The notes under the pieces: model-generated
The model's database searches: none
What the model saw: only the letters and a program-made list of their open reading frames with translations
Told to the model about the DNA's origin: nothing
NCBI RefSeq assembly: GCF_946223165.1
Contig: NZ_CAMIBP010000008.1
Coordinates: 1-64,000, forward strand
Direction of reading: 5' to 3'
DNA from: an uncultured Corynebacterium sp.
Lineage (GTDB): Bacteria > Actinomycetota > Actinomycetes > Mycobacteriales > Mycobacteriaceae
Length of the DNA stretch: 64,000 bases
Made by a program: the position numbers and the translations under genes
Shown: positions 1 through 9,900 of the stretch, one piece after another
Layout: each line of letters begins with the position of its first letter
Numbering within the stretch: the stretch's first letter is position 1

Positions 1-185
1 TCACGCCGGTGACCTACGACGATTCCATTCGCGTGGAGCTGACCGCCAAGCGCATCACCCCGCGCGTGACCGATGATTACGGCGAAGTGTGCTGGGACGC
101 CGTGCTCTACAACCAGGAGGATGAGATTGTGGCAACCTACGATGTCCTCACCCTCGTGGAAAAGATCAACACGACCTACGCCTAG
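1..185 (+). CDS. PaaZ-like / MaoC-family dehydratase, C-terminal end (partial)
   Basis: The window opens inside a plus-strand gene read in frame 3 and ending at TAG 183-185; only the last 60 residues are present. The tail contains the phrases GEVCWDAVLYNQ and ATYDVLTLVEK. These resemble the C-terminus of the MaoC (R-specific enoyl-CoA hydratase) domain that ends bifunctional PaaZ proteins of phenylacetate degradation, where a similar DVLTLV phrase is typical. The catalytic Asp/His of the hotdog fold would lie upstream of the window, so activity cannot be judged, and a stand-alone MaoC protein is equally possible. The next gene downstream is a pseudogene, so there is no operon partner on this side. 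Confidence 0.6.
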   Translation, partial: TPVTYDDSIRVELTAKRITPRVTDDYGEVCWDAVLYNQEDEIVATYDVLTLVEKINTTYA

Positions 186-262
186 GTCACTCCTCGGCGC
201 GAAGACGTTCTTGTGCGAGACAAGTCACACAATCGAGACCGGTTTCTTTTGTCATTGCTGTC

Positions 263-1962
263 ATGTAAGAAACCAACTCGGTCACTGGCTCCGTCATCAT
301 CGTCGGCAACGGCCTTGCCGGCATGATCGCCGGCTACGAGGCCCCCAAGGGCGGCAAGCACGTCATCTTCCTGGAACAGGAAAACCGCAATAACCTGGGC
401 GGCCAGGCCTTCTGGCCCCTCGGCGGGCTGTTTTATGTCGACTCTCCCGAGCAGAAGATGATGCGGGTCAAGGACTCCGAAGAATTGGCCTGGCGCGACT
501 GGGCCAACTCCGCCGACTATGACCCCGTGACAGAGAATGACCGGCACGATTTTTGGGGCGAGAAATAGGGCCGCGAATACGTGCGTTTTGCCGCCAATGA
601 AAAGCGCACCTACCTCAAAGACCTAGGCCTCAGCGTCCTGCCCACCATCGGCTGGGCCGAGCGCGGGTCGGGCGATGCCTCCGGCCACGGCAACTCCTTC
701 CCGCGCTTCCACCTCACCTGGGGCACGGGCCCGGAGGTCGTGCGCGTCTTCCGCGAGCCGCTCCTTAGGGCAGAAGAACAAGGCCAGGTCGAATTCCACT
801 TCCGCCACCGCGTGGACGAGCTCGTCGTTGAGGACGACGCCGCTGGCAGGCCGCGCGTGGTCGGCGTGCGCGGCAGCATCCTCTCCCCCACCAGCCAGCC
901 GCGCGGTGAGGCAAGCTCGAGGGATGTGGTCAAGCACTTCGAACTACGCGGCTCCGCCGTCGTCATCGCCACCGGCGGCATCGGCGGCAACCTGGACAAG
1001 GTCCGCCGCATGTGGCCGACGCAGCGCTGGGGCAAATGCCCGAGGGAACTGGTCACGGGCGTTCCCGCGCACGTTGACGGCCGCGGCATCGACATTGCTC
1101 AGCAAGCTGGCGCCTCCGTGGTCAACACCGACCGGATGTGGGCCTACACCGAGGGTATGACCAACTGGAACTCCATCTGGCCTGGCCACGGCATCCGTAT
1201 CTTCCCGGGCCCGTCAGCACTGTGACTCGACGCCGAAGGCAACCGCCTGCCCACCAACCTCTTCCCCGGCACCGATAACCTGGCGGCCTTGGCCCACATT
1301 GGCCAGACCGGGCACGGTTATTCCTGGTTCGTGCTCAACAAGGCCATCATGGACAAGGAGTTCATCTTCTCCGGCTCGGAGCAGAACCCGGACCTGACGG
1401 ACAAGGAGTTCAAGAAGCTTGCCGGCAAGCTTGGCCCCGGCACCCACGTGGCCGTCAAGGCCTTCATGGACAACGGTATCAACTGGGTCGTGGAAGACAA
1501 CCTGGAGGATCTCGTTGCAGGAATGAACGGCATTGCACCGGAGGGCTCCCCCACCATTGAGGTAGCCCAACTTCGAAAGTCCTGGAAGACCGCGATTCTC
1601 AGCTAGACAACCCCTTCAGCAAAGATGCCCAAGTCAACTACCTGCGCGTGGCCCGCGGCTTCTTAGGCGACAAGCTCATCCGCGTTGCTCCCCCACACCG
1701 CATCTTGGATGAAACGAAGGGCCCTCTCATCGCAGCGCGTCTGAAGTTCCTCACCCGCAAGACCCTGGGTGGCCTGGAGACCAACCTGGACGGCCAGTGC
1801 CTCAACCCCGATGGCACGGTCCTTCCCGGCCTCTATGCCTGCGGCGAGGCCTCCGGTTTCGGAGGCGGAGGCATGCACGGAAAGATCGCCCTGGAAGGCA
1901 CCTTCCTGGGCGGGTGCATCCACTCGGGCAAGCGCGTGGGCGAAGCGTTGGCGCGCGAATAG
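263..1962 (+). pseudogene. FAD-dependent dehydrogenase (FAD-binding 2 / KstD-like), inactivated
   Basis: Joined across lesions, the reading encodes a roughly 565-residue flavoprotein of the FAD-binding-2 (fumarate reductase/ketosteroid dehydrogenase-like) family. The N-terminal Rossmann motif VIIVGNGLAGMIAG, a central GGIGGN stretch and the C-terminal YACGEASGFGGGGMHGK flavin-closing motif are all recognisable. Four lesions are visible: a TAA at 266-268 directly after the likely ATG at 263; a TAG at 566-568 (GEK-stop-GREYVRF); a TGA at 1222-1224 (GPSAL-stop-LDAEG), where Trp codons are likely ancestral for the last two; and a frameshift near 1575-1582, after which the protein resumes in another frame (LEDRDSQLDNPF). 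The reading ends at TAG 1960-1962. With this many lesions the gene is dead rather than misread. Substrate unknown; steroid-type substrates are only a family-level guess. Confidence 0.85.
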
Positions 1963-1989
1963 CACGGTTTTCTAATACTGTCGGGCACT

Positions 1990-3269
1990 ATGAACCGCGC
2001 TAGGAACGTCCGCATCGACGTGGAGAATCCCTCTTTCACCACGTCCCGCTTTGTCGCCGCCCCGCGGAGCTCACCGTGGACGCGATGATGATCATCGTCC
2101 ACGCCGCGCTCGGCCTCGAGCCCTCTCATTCGGGAATCCTCGTGGGCGAGGAACGCACGCCGATCGACGTCCTCACCATCATTGACCAGGACTTTTCGAA
2201 ACCTTCCGGGAAGTAGCGCACTACCACCCCTCGGACGGCGCATGGAATATCAGCATCAGCGTGGCCGATAGCTCGCGCGTCGTCATAGGGCTTCCCGCGC
2301 TTATCGCCGGTGAGGGCCCGATCTTATGAGTGAGCTGGGCAGTGCCGAGGCGATGTTCAAGGTGGTCCTCGATATCCAGGCGACCATGGCCTACATGGCT
2401 GTACCTACCGAGAGCATGGAGCGCATCTTCGCGCTCTTCCCCAACTACACGCTAGACCAAATCCATCAGCGCCTCACTACGTTCTTCCCGCCGGCCGTGG
2501 CGCAGCGCCTAGCCACCATGGGCACGGAGGCCGCCAACCTCGAAGGCGGCACCAAGCCCGCGTTGCCTGGGGATCTCCCCCTCGATCCTTTCCGCTCCAC
2601 GCCCTTCGAGGACATCCCAGTGCCCTCCTCGGAGATGCTGGAGGAATGGCGCGCCGAAATCCACGAGGCCTACCCAGAGCTGCGGCCCGACTATGAGCTG
2701 CCGGCGCTTGACGACACCATCGCCGCCCACGTAGGCCAGCGCGTACGCGAATACCTCGAGGTCATCGAAGAAAATCCGCGTCTCACCGGGGCCGGCTACC
2801 TCAAGCAGGCGGCCGTTGCAGGCCTAAAGGGGAACCTCAACAGCCCAATGATTTTGATGATGTCAAGCGCGAGGACTACCACCAGCCGCTGCTGAACCTG
2901 CGCGGATTCCTCACGGACCTGGATTGACTCAAGACCACAACGACGCAGATCAAGCTCACCAAATATGGCCGCAAGGCCATGAGTGACCCGCTCTGGGCAA
3001 CGCAGGTCATCATGAACAACATCCCTTATGCCTACGCCGAGCCGGAGGGCATTCCTCAGCTCTCCTTCGAACTAGTCCATTTATTCCGCGGTGAGTGGGA
3101 GTTCAATCCGGAATACGACTACACGCACGCCATCACCCGCGACCTGTTGTTCACGCTGGGAGTCATCGAGGATGACTCCACATTCCCCATCATCACCGAT
3201 GTCTGCGAGGGCTTTCTCGGCGAAATCATCACCAAGGTGCGCAAGGAGCTGAACCAAGAGCTGGATTAG
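1990..3269 (+). pseudogene. pRiA4b ORF-3-like protein, degraded
   Basis: A patchwork of three frames on the plus strand reads as one decayed protein. It starts at ATG 1990 (MNRARNVRIDVENPS), changes frame near 2050-2060 (VDAMMIIVHAALGLEPSHSG), again near 2215 (HYHPSDGAWNISISV, then GLPALIAGEGPI) and again at about 2326 (ATG SELGSAEAMF). It shifts once more near 2850 and meets an in-frame TGA at 2925-2927 before running to TAG 3267-3269 (TKYGRKAM ... KVRKELNQELD). The N-terminal part resembles the plasmid pRiA4b ORF-3 fold: an AALG...HSG region and a DG-W...LAGEG-type phrase. The long middle segment has no signature I recognise. A full-length member of the same broad family sits at 30358-31995. 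The longest surviving piece, 2326-2895, could be misannotated as an intact 189-residue gene. Confidence 0.65.
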
Positions 3270-3312
3270 CCCTGACTCAGCCCCAGCCCCGATCTAACTG
3301 GGCCGCGCTGGT

Positions 3313-6159
3313 TTACTTCACCACTAGGTTGACCATGCGGCCGGGGACGTAGATCTCCTTGACCACGTTCTTTCCAGCGATCAGCTCAGCGATGCGCTCA
3401 TCTTCCTTGGCAATGCCCACGACGGTGGCTTGGTCGGCGTCGGCCGGCACGTTGACGCGGCCCTTGACCTTACCGTTGATCTGGACGGGGACCTCGATCT
3501 CGTCGTCGGTGAGGTACTTCTCATCAAACGTGGGGAAGTCGACGTAGGTGATGGTCTCGTCGTGGCCGAATCGCTTCCACAGCTCCTCCGCGATGTGCGG
3601 GGCGACGGGGGAGACCAGCTGGGCCACCGGCTCCACCGTGGCGCGCGGGGCGCCCGCCGGGTAGGCCTTGGTCAGGTAGTTGACGTACTCGATGAGCTTG
3701 GCCACGACGGTGTTGAGACGCAGGTTCTCGTAGTCATCGCGCACGCCCGCGATGGTGCGGTGCAGTGCCTTGAGGTCATCCTCAGTGGGGGCGGCATCGG
3801 TAACGGCCAGCTCACCCGTGGTCTCGTCGACGCTGAGGCGCCACAGGCGCTGCAGGAAGCGCTGGGCGCCGACAACGTCCTTGGTGGCCCACGGGCGCGA
3901 GGCGTCGAGCGGGCCCATGGACATCTCGTACACGCGCAGGGTATCGGCGCCGAAGTCGCGGCAGATGTCGTCCGGGGCGACAGCATTCTTCAGGGACTTG
4001 CCCATCTTGCCGTACTCCTGGTTGACCTCTGCGCCGTTGTAGAAGAACTTTCCGTCCTTCTCCTCCACCTCGGCGGCCGGGACATAAACGCCACGGGAAT
4101 CCGTGTAGGCAAATGCCTGGATGTAGCCCTGGTTGAACAGGCGGCGGTACGGCTCCTTGGAGGTCACGTGGCCCAAGTCGTAGAGGACTTTATGCCAGAA
4201 GCGGGAGTACAGCAGGTGCAGCACAGCGTGCTCCACGCCGCCGACGTAAAGGTCCACGCCGCCCGGATCGTTGGCGCCATGCTCCTCCGGGCGCGGACCC
4301 GTCCAGTAGCGCTCGTTCTCGATGTCGCAGAACTTCTCGTCGTTCGTCGGATCGATGTAACGGAGCTGGTACCAGGACGAACCGGCCCACTGCGGCATGA
4401 CGTTGGTGTCGCGGTAGTACGTCTGGGGCCCTTGCCCCAGACCGAGGTCGAGTTCCACCTCGACCCACTCGCGAACCTTGGCCAGCGGCGGCTGCGGGGA
4501 CGAGGAGGCATCATCCGGATCGAAGGAGACGGGCTTGTAGTCCTCGACCTCCGGAAGCTCGACCGGCAGCATGGACTCGGGCAGCGGGTAGGCCTGACCG
4601 GCCTCGTCGTAGACGATGGGGAAGGGCTCGCCCCAGTAACGCTGGCGGGCGAACAGCCAGTCGCGCAGCTTGTACTGGATCTTCTCGCGACCGACCTTCT
4701 GTTCCTCCAGCCACGGGATGATGGCGGCGATGGCGTCATCCTTGTTCTTGCCGTTGAGATCCAGCGTGTCATTGGCGGAGTTCACGGCCTCGCCGGACTC
4801 CGTGTAGGCCTCCTGGGAGATGTCGCCGCCGGCGACGACCTCCGTGATCGGCAGGCCAAAGACGGTGGCGAACTCGTAGTCACGCGTATCGTGCGCCGGG
4901 ACCGCCATGATGGCGCCCGTGCCGTAGCCGGTGAGCACGTAGTCCGCGATGAAGATCGGGACGCGCTTGCCGTTGACCGGATTAACCGCGTAGGTGCCCA
5001 GGAAGACGCCGGTCTTCTCCTTGTTTTCCTGGCGCTCCAGGTCGGACTTGGCGGCGATCGACGCGCGGTAGGCCTCCACGGCCTCCTTCGGGTCATCGTT
5101 GCCGAAGGTCCAGCGCGGATCGACGTCATCGTCATAAGGAATGGGGGAGATGAGGGCATCGACAAGCTCGTGCTCTGGGGCGAGCACCACGTACTCAGCG
5201 CCGAAGAGGGTGTCCGGGCGGGTGGTAAACACCGTGATGGTGTGGCCCTCCGCCGTGAAGTCCACCTCCGCGCCGCGGGAGCGGCCGATCCAGTTGCGCT
5301 GCATGGACTTGACCTTCTCCGGCCAGTCGAGCAGCTCCAGATCATCGAGCAGACGGTCCGAGTATGCGGTAATGCGCATCATCCACTGCGACAGGTTCTT
5401 GCGGAACACCGGGTAATTGCCGCGCTCCGAGCGCCCGTCCGCGGTGACCTCCTCGTTGGCCAGCACCGTGCCCAGGCCCGGGCACCAGTTGACCGTGGAG
5501 TTGGACAGGTACACCAGGCGGAACTCGTCCAGCGCAGCGGCCTTCTCGGCCGCTGAAAGATCGGAGTAGTAGCGGCCATCCTTGGTCTTGCGCTTGCCCA
5601 CCTCGAGCTCCTTGATGAGCTCCGCCATCGGGCGCGCCTTCTGCTGATCCTCGTCGAACCAGGAGTTGTAAATCTGCAGGAAGATCCACTGCGTCCACTT
5701 GAAGAACTTCGGATCCGTGGACTCCACCGAGCGGCGCGGGTCGTGGCCCAGGCCCAGCATGGACAGCTGGTGGCGCATGTTTTCAATGTTGGCCATCGTG
5801 GTGGTGCGCGGGTGCGTGCCGGTCTGGATGGCGTACTGCTCAGCCGGCAGGCCGAACGCGTCATAACCCAGCGTGTGCAGGACGTTCTTGCCCAGCATGC
5901 GGTTGAAGCGCGCGTAGGTATCCGTGGCAATATAGCCCAGCGGGTGACCGACGTGCAGGCCCACGCCCGAGGGGTAGGGGAACATGTCCTGGACGTTGAG
6001 CTTTTCCTTCGGTAGCTCCTCGCCCGTGGCCAGCGGCCCGACCGGGTTCGGCGCATTGAACGTGCCGTTGTCCTTCCAGTACTCCTGCCAGGTCTTTTCG
6101 ATCTGCGCAGCCAGCTCCGGTGTGTAGCGGTAAGCGGTGGAATCACTCGGGTTAGTCAT
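3313..6159 (-). CDS. leuS: Leucyl-tRNA synthetase
   Basis: This 948-residue class I aminoacyl-tRNA synthetase charges tRNA-Leu in the cytoplasm. The HIGH-type signature appears as HVGHPLGYIATD near residue 60. The editing (CP1) domain follows, with a TTRPDTLFGAEYVVLAPEH stretch that includes the usual threonine-rich editing motif, and KMGKSLKNAV is the KMSKS-type loop, here with G in place of the first S. A C-terminal anticodon-binding domain ends in NGKVKGRVNVPAD. The open frame extends upstream, but that part is low-quality sequence; the start at 6159 (MTNPSDSTAYRYTPE) gives the family length and sits 8 nt after a TAGACT box, consistent with a leaderless mRNA. Transcribed alone. Confidence 0.97.
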   Translation of the reverse strand: MTNPSDSTAYRYTPELAAQIEKTWQEYWKDNGTFNAPNPVGPLATGEELPKEKLNVQDMFPYPSGVGLHVGHPLGYIATDTYARFNRMLGKNVLHTLGYDAFGLPAEQYAIQTGTHPRTTTMANIENMRHQLSMLGLGHDPRRSVESTDPKFFKWTQWIFLQIYNSWFDEDQQKARPMAELIKELEVGKRKTKDGRYYSDLSAAEKAAALDEFRLVYLSNSTVNWCPGLGTVLANEEVTADGRSERGNYPVFRKNLSQWMMRITAYSDRLLDDLELLDWPEKVKSMQRNWIGRSRGAEVDFTAEGHTITVFTTRPDTLFGAEYVVLAPEHELVDALISPIPYDDDVDPRWTFGNDDPKEAVEAYRASIAAKSDLERQENKEKTGVFLGTYAVNPVNGKRVPIFIADYVLTGYGTGAIMAVPAHDTRDYEFATVFGLPITEVVAGGDISQEAYTESGEAVNSANDTLDLNGKNKDDAIAAIIPWLEEQKVGREKIQYKLRDWLFARQRYWGEPFPIVYDEAGQAYPLPESMLPVELPEVEDYKPVSFDPDDASSSPQPPLAKVREWVEVELDLGLGQGPQTYYRDTNVMPQWAGSSWYQLRYIDPTNDEKFCDIENERYWTGPRPEEHGANDPGGVDLYVGGVEHAVLHLLYSRFWHKVLYDLGHVTSKEPYRRLFNQGYIQAFAYTDSRGVYVPAAEVEEKDGKFFYNGAEVNQEYGKMGKSLKNAVAPDDICRDFGADTLRVYEMSMGPLDASRPWATKDVVGAQRFLQRLWRLSVDETTGELAVTDAAPTEDDLKALHRTIAGVRDDYENLRLNTVVAKLIEYVNYLTKAYPAGAPRATVEPVAQLVSPVAPHIAEELWKRFGHDETITYVDFPTFDEKYLTDDEIEVPVQINGKVKGRVNVPADADQATVVGIAKEDERIAELIAGKNVVKEIYVPGRMVNLVVK

Positions 6160-6167
6160 GGTTAGAC

Positions 6168-6173
6168 AGTCTA
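6168..6173 (-). promoter_or_regulatory. leuS -10 box, leaderless start
   Basis: On the minus strand TAGACT lies 8 nt before the leuS ATG with no Shine-Dalgarno between, so transcription probably begins at or next to the start codon. Inferred from spacing only. Confidence 0.5.
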
Positions 6174-6312
6174 GTAGCTGCGGTTTCGCGGTGTCGCTTT
6201 GGTTCCGCCTTGCAGGCGCCTTCGGCCAACGCAGAATCATCACAAGCCCACACTTGCCGATGCCGCCCCAGCCTCCCCGCTCCACAGCTTGAGGGCCCGC
6301 CCAACGCAGCAT

Positions 6313-6352
6313 GGCCCTCCCGCCACGGATCACAACTCCGTGGGGGAGGGCC
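6313..6352. terminator. Long perfect hairpin between leuS and the small peptide genes
   Basis: GGCCCTCCC (6313-6321) pairs with GGGAGGGCC (6344-6352), and CCACGGA (6323-6329) pairs with TCCGTGG (6337-6343), with a single bulged G and a 7-nt loop. It lies just downstream of the 56-codon peptide gene on the minus strand and upstream of leuS. There is no clear T-run, so it may act as a processing or stability hairpin as much as an intrinsic terminator. Confidence 0.6.
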
Positions 6353-6373
6353 GCTATGGCTGAAGGACGAACC

Positions 6374-6544
6374 TTAGTAGGACGACAGGCCGTTGGACAC
6401 GGCTTGCGTGGCCGCCGGCTGCGGCTGGAAGACCTGCTGCACCGCCTGGAACGGCGCCTGCACCCATTGCTGCACCTGCTCAAACGGAGTGTTTTGAAAG
6501 ATGTCGGCCGCGTTGTTGGCCACGGCGTGGAATGCGTCAAACAT
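6374..6544 (-). CDS. Small Gln-rich amphipathic peptide, 56 aa
   Basis: The peptide starts MFDAFHAVANN and ends AVSNGLSSY. The start is strongly supported by AAGGAG seven nucleotides upstream of the ATG. It is rich in Gln, Ala, Val and Phe, has no signal peptide and no cysteine, and its QQWVQAPFQAVQQVFQ region would form an amphipathic helix. It shares its architecture with the neighbour at 6590-6697: M-x-D start, a V/A-A-N region, and a C-terminal GLSS plus one residue. Tiny signal-less helical proteins are known in mycolata as outer-membrane pore or mycoloylated proteins (PorA, PorH, ProtX). Membership is an inference from size, composition and tandem arrangement, not from recognised identity. 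Confidence 0.7.
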   Translation of the reverse strand: MFDAFHAVANNAADIFQNTPFEQVQQWVQAPFQAVQQVFQPQPAATQAVSNGLSSY

Positions 6545-6589
6545 GATGGCTCCTTAGTGGGGAAGTTTGTCTCGCGTCAGCGGCGCGGC

Positions 6590-6697
6590 TTACTTGGACG
6601 ACAGGCCCACGTTGCTGGACAGCGTGAAGGGCACATTGGCGAGCGACTGCACAGTGTCGAAAACGGTGTTCATGGCGTTCTGGAGGATGTCAAGCAT
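6590..6697 (-). CDS. Small amphipathic peptide, 35 aa, paralogue of the downstream 56-aa gene
   Basis: The peptide is MLDILQNAMNTVFDTVQS followed by a segment ending SSNVGLSSK. The frame is open further upstream, but AAGGAA lies a few bases before the ATG at 6697, and this start gives a compact peptide like its neighbour. It lies 45 nt upstream of the 56-aa gene on the same strand, so the two are probably co-transcribed. No signal peptide; alternating hydrophobic and polar residues suggest one amphipathic helix. Function unknown. A mycomembrane pore-forming or serine-mycoloylated peptide is a reasonable hypothesis given the terminal GLSS; a secreted modulin-like peptide is an alternative. Confidence 0.6.
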   Translation of the reverse strand: MLDILQNAMNTVFDTVQSLANVPFTLSSNVGLSSK

Positions 6698-6939
6698 GAG
6701 CGGTTCCTTTCTCTCGATTGCTCTTGCTGACAAGAAAGATAGGGCTCTAACCTGCGGTTTCAATCCGGCTTGCCTGCCAGTCCGCCCCGCCAGCTGAAGG
6801 TTTCGTGCACTCAGCGATGAAGCTGCCTGAATTGGGAAACTGATGTGAGTGCTCACCTCGTGCAATAGCCCCACCTACAAGGAGAGAACAAATTGGTTAA
6901 TGGTTGCCGGAGACTGTCAGCCCACGGCAACCATCGCTG

Positions 6940-9900
6940 CTAGGACGTGGCTTGCGCGGACTGCTCAATCCGCTGCAAGCGAGTCTTTAAATCAATAACT
7001 ACATCAAATTTATCCTCGAAGATGTCGACCAAGTTGCCCTCCTCGTCGAAGGGCGCTTGGAAGAGCTCTTTGTACTCAACGCCGCCGTTGTGGACGAGGA
7101 CGTCGACGATGGTGCGAACGAAGCGGATCTGGGAGGCAGACAGGGTCGAGCCATCCATGAGGTCGGCAAACTCGGCGCGCATGGCCTCGGGGTCGAGTCC
7201 GACGAGGCGGCGGATGAAAGCCGGGATGCTATCGCCACCCAGTTGTGCGCGTAGCTCATCCACGCCGGCAAGTCCAGCGTCCGCGACCATGGCCTCGAGC
7301 GCCGAAACGTCTTCAGCGTTGAGCGGACGAGCAGTGCGCAGCTTAATCATCGCCAAGTCGTTGGCGTGCTCCTGGAGCAGTTGGCGCAGGCGTTCCTCCA
7401 CGTGAGAGGGCAGCGAATCCGAACCGGGGAGTTCCGGCATGCCCTCGGAGACGACAACCTCTCCCATCTCGTCCGCGATATCGAAGGTCACGACGTTGCG
7501 GTGGCCCTTGGGCACGAATTGAATGAGGTCGCGCAGGCCCACGCGGATGTCCTCGAGCTCCTCCGCGGTCACGGTCTTCCACCACTCGGGGGAGACAACG
7601 CGCTCCAAGAAGCCCTCACGCTCCTTGACCGTGGGAATGGTCTCGCGCACGGCCAACAAGTCGTCCGCAATCTTCTCCATGCGCTGGCGCAGCTGCGGGA
7701 ACTCTGCAGTCGGCTCCAGCAACCCCAGCTGCAGTTTGAGTACAACGAGGTCAAAGCGCTTGGCGGTCTCGCTGTCGTCCATGGTGCCCAGCGGCAGGTG
7801 CGCCACATGATCGCGAAGGTCGATGACGTCTTGCTCACTCAGCTCGTCCCAGGCGGCACGCTCTTTAAAGCGACGCAGGATCTCCCTATCGCCCGGGCGG
7901 ACCATGATGTTGCCTTCCTCGACTCCCGCGGTCCAGCCGTGGAGGTCATCCGCAAGCCCGGCGCGCAGCGAGGCCTCCGGATCGAGGCGGTAGAGCAGGC
8001 CCACGCGGGCATCGAACAGCTTTTGCGAAAGCGAGCGCGGCCTGCCGGTGCTAGCCTCGCGAGCCTCACCACTAAGGAAGTGGGGGAGGTTGTCGCAGAA
8101 GTCGAAAACGAGGAAGTACTCCTTGTCTAGGCCCGGTCCAAAGAGGTCGGAGCGCAAACGGGTTCCGCGGCCGACCATCTGCCAGAACTTGCTAGGGGAG
8201 TAGACCGGCTTAAAGAAGACGAGATTGACTACCTCGGGCACGTCAACGCCGGTATCCAGCATGTCGACGGAGACTGCGACGTTGACGTCACCCTCTGGAT
8301 TAGCAAAGCGGTCGAGCGCACTCTGCGGGTACTTGGTGCGGTTGGTGATGACGGAGGCCCCGGCGCGGGAATACTCGGGGAAAGACTCGTCGAAGATCTC
8401 CTTGATGAGCTCGGCGTGCTTTTGACTGCGCGCAAAGATGATGGTTTTGCCCAGCTGGTCGCCGCCCACCCGAATGCCGCGTTCCACGACGGTCTTCAAT
8501 ACTTGGCGAATGGTGTCTCGGTTATACAGGACCCGGTTGATTTCGGCGGGCGAGACCTCCGCGGGCGGCGCGATCTCGTTGCCGTCCTCGTCCGTTCCCC
8601 AGTCTGCCTTGTCCCACGCCAACTTCTCCTCGGCAGTCAGCCCCTCATACTCCATGCCTCGGCGCAGGAACAGCGAGTCCTGTACGACCGTGTGGAAGGG
8701 CACGAGGTTACCTTCCTTGACCGCCTCATCGAGGCCGTATTCGTAGGTCGGGGTCTTATCCGCCAGGTTGAACAGCGCGTAGGTGTCGTGCCCGATCTCG
8801 GACTTGGGGGTGGCGGTCAGTCCCACCACGTAGGCGTCGAAGTGGTCGAGCAGGCGACCAAAGCGGTTATAGACGGAACGATGGGCCTCATCCACGATAA
8901 TGAGGTCAAAGTCGAAAGGCTTGAAGCGTGGCGCCTTGTCCCCGTCCTCGCCCACGAGTCCCATCATGGTGTTATACGTGGAGACGTACACGTCGCCCAC
9001 CTGCTGCGGATGCTCCAGCAGATTGACGGGGGTCGCCTCGGGGTACAGGGACTGAAACGCCTTGTGTGCCTGCGTCACCAACGCCGTGCGGTCCGCGAGG
9101 AAGAGTACTTTGCCCACCCAGCCACCTTGGCGCAGCACCTTGGCCATGGCCACGGCCACGCGCGTCTTGCCAGTTCCGGTGGCCATGACCAGCAGCGCGT
9201 GACGATGCCGCCGCTCCTCCAGCGTCTCCGTCACAGCACGGATGGCCTCCAGCTGGTAGCTGCGCCCGCCGGCGCCCGCGATAGCCGGGTCGACCTGCAC
9301 CTCGGCCAGCCGCTGGCGGCGGGTGCGCCGCGCAATCATTGTGCGCAGCTGCTTGGCAGTGGGGAAGCCCTCCACCTCGCGCGCGGGATACCCCACTCCG
9401 GATCCGGGCAGGTTGGCCGCGTCATCGATGATGTCCGTGTGGAAGCCGTTGGTACAGAACATCACTGGCCGCTGCCCGTACATTTTCTCAATGCAGTCCG
9501 CGTAGAGGCGCACCTGTTCGGCGCCCACGCTCATGTGTTCCATGGACTTCTTGGCCTCGACCACCGCCAGCGGCTTACGGTCATCGTCCCAGAGCACATA
9601 GTCTGCGAAGCCTGTGCCTGTAGTGTTCGGCATGCCGCGCAACTCCAGCTCCCGCGTGACGCTATCGCCCGCGAAGCCCGCGGACTCCAGCATCGGGTCA
9701 ATGAGCTGCAGTCGCGTCTCGGCCTCGCTGATGGCCAGCGGCGGCGTGGGAACGCCGGTGTCCACGCCGCGCTTCTCCTGCTCCTCCGCCAGCTTCGCTC
9801 GCAGCGCGACAATCTCCGCCGCAAGCGCCCGCTGTGACTCTTCCTTGGCTATGCGCGCCGCCTCCGCCTTGGCCTCCGCGTCCTTGACCGCGGAATCCGC

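Noticed and set aside
2326..2895. Stand-alone 189-aa gene
   Set aside because: Flanking frames continue the same protein, so it is a fragment of the degraded pRiA4b-like gene.
3430..5556. 708-codon open frame antisense to leuS
   Set aside because: Shadow frame of a clear leuS; high GC leaves the complementary frame open. No motifs, no ribosome site.
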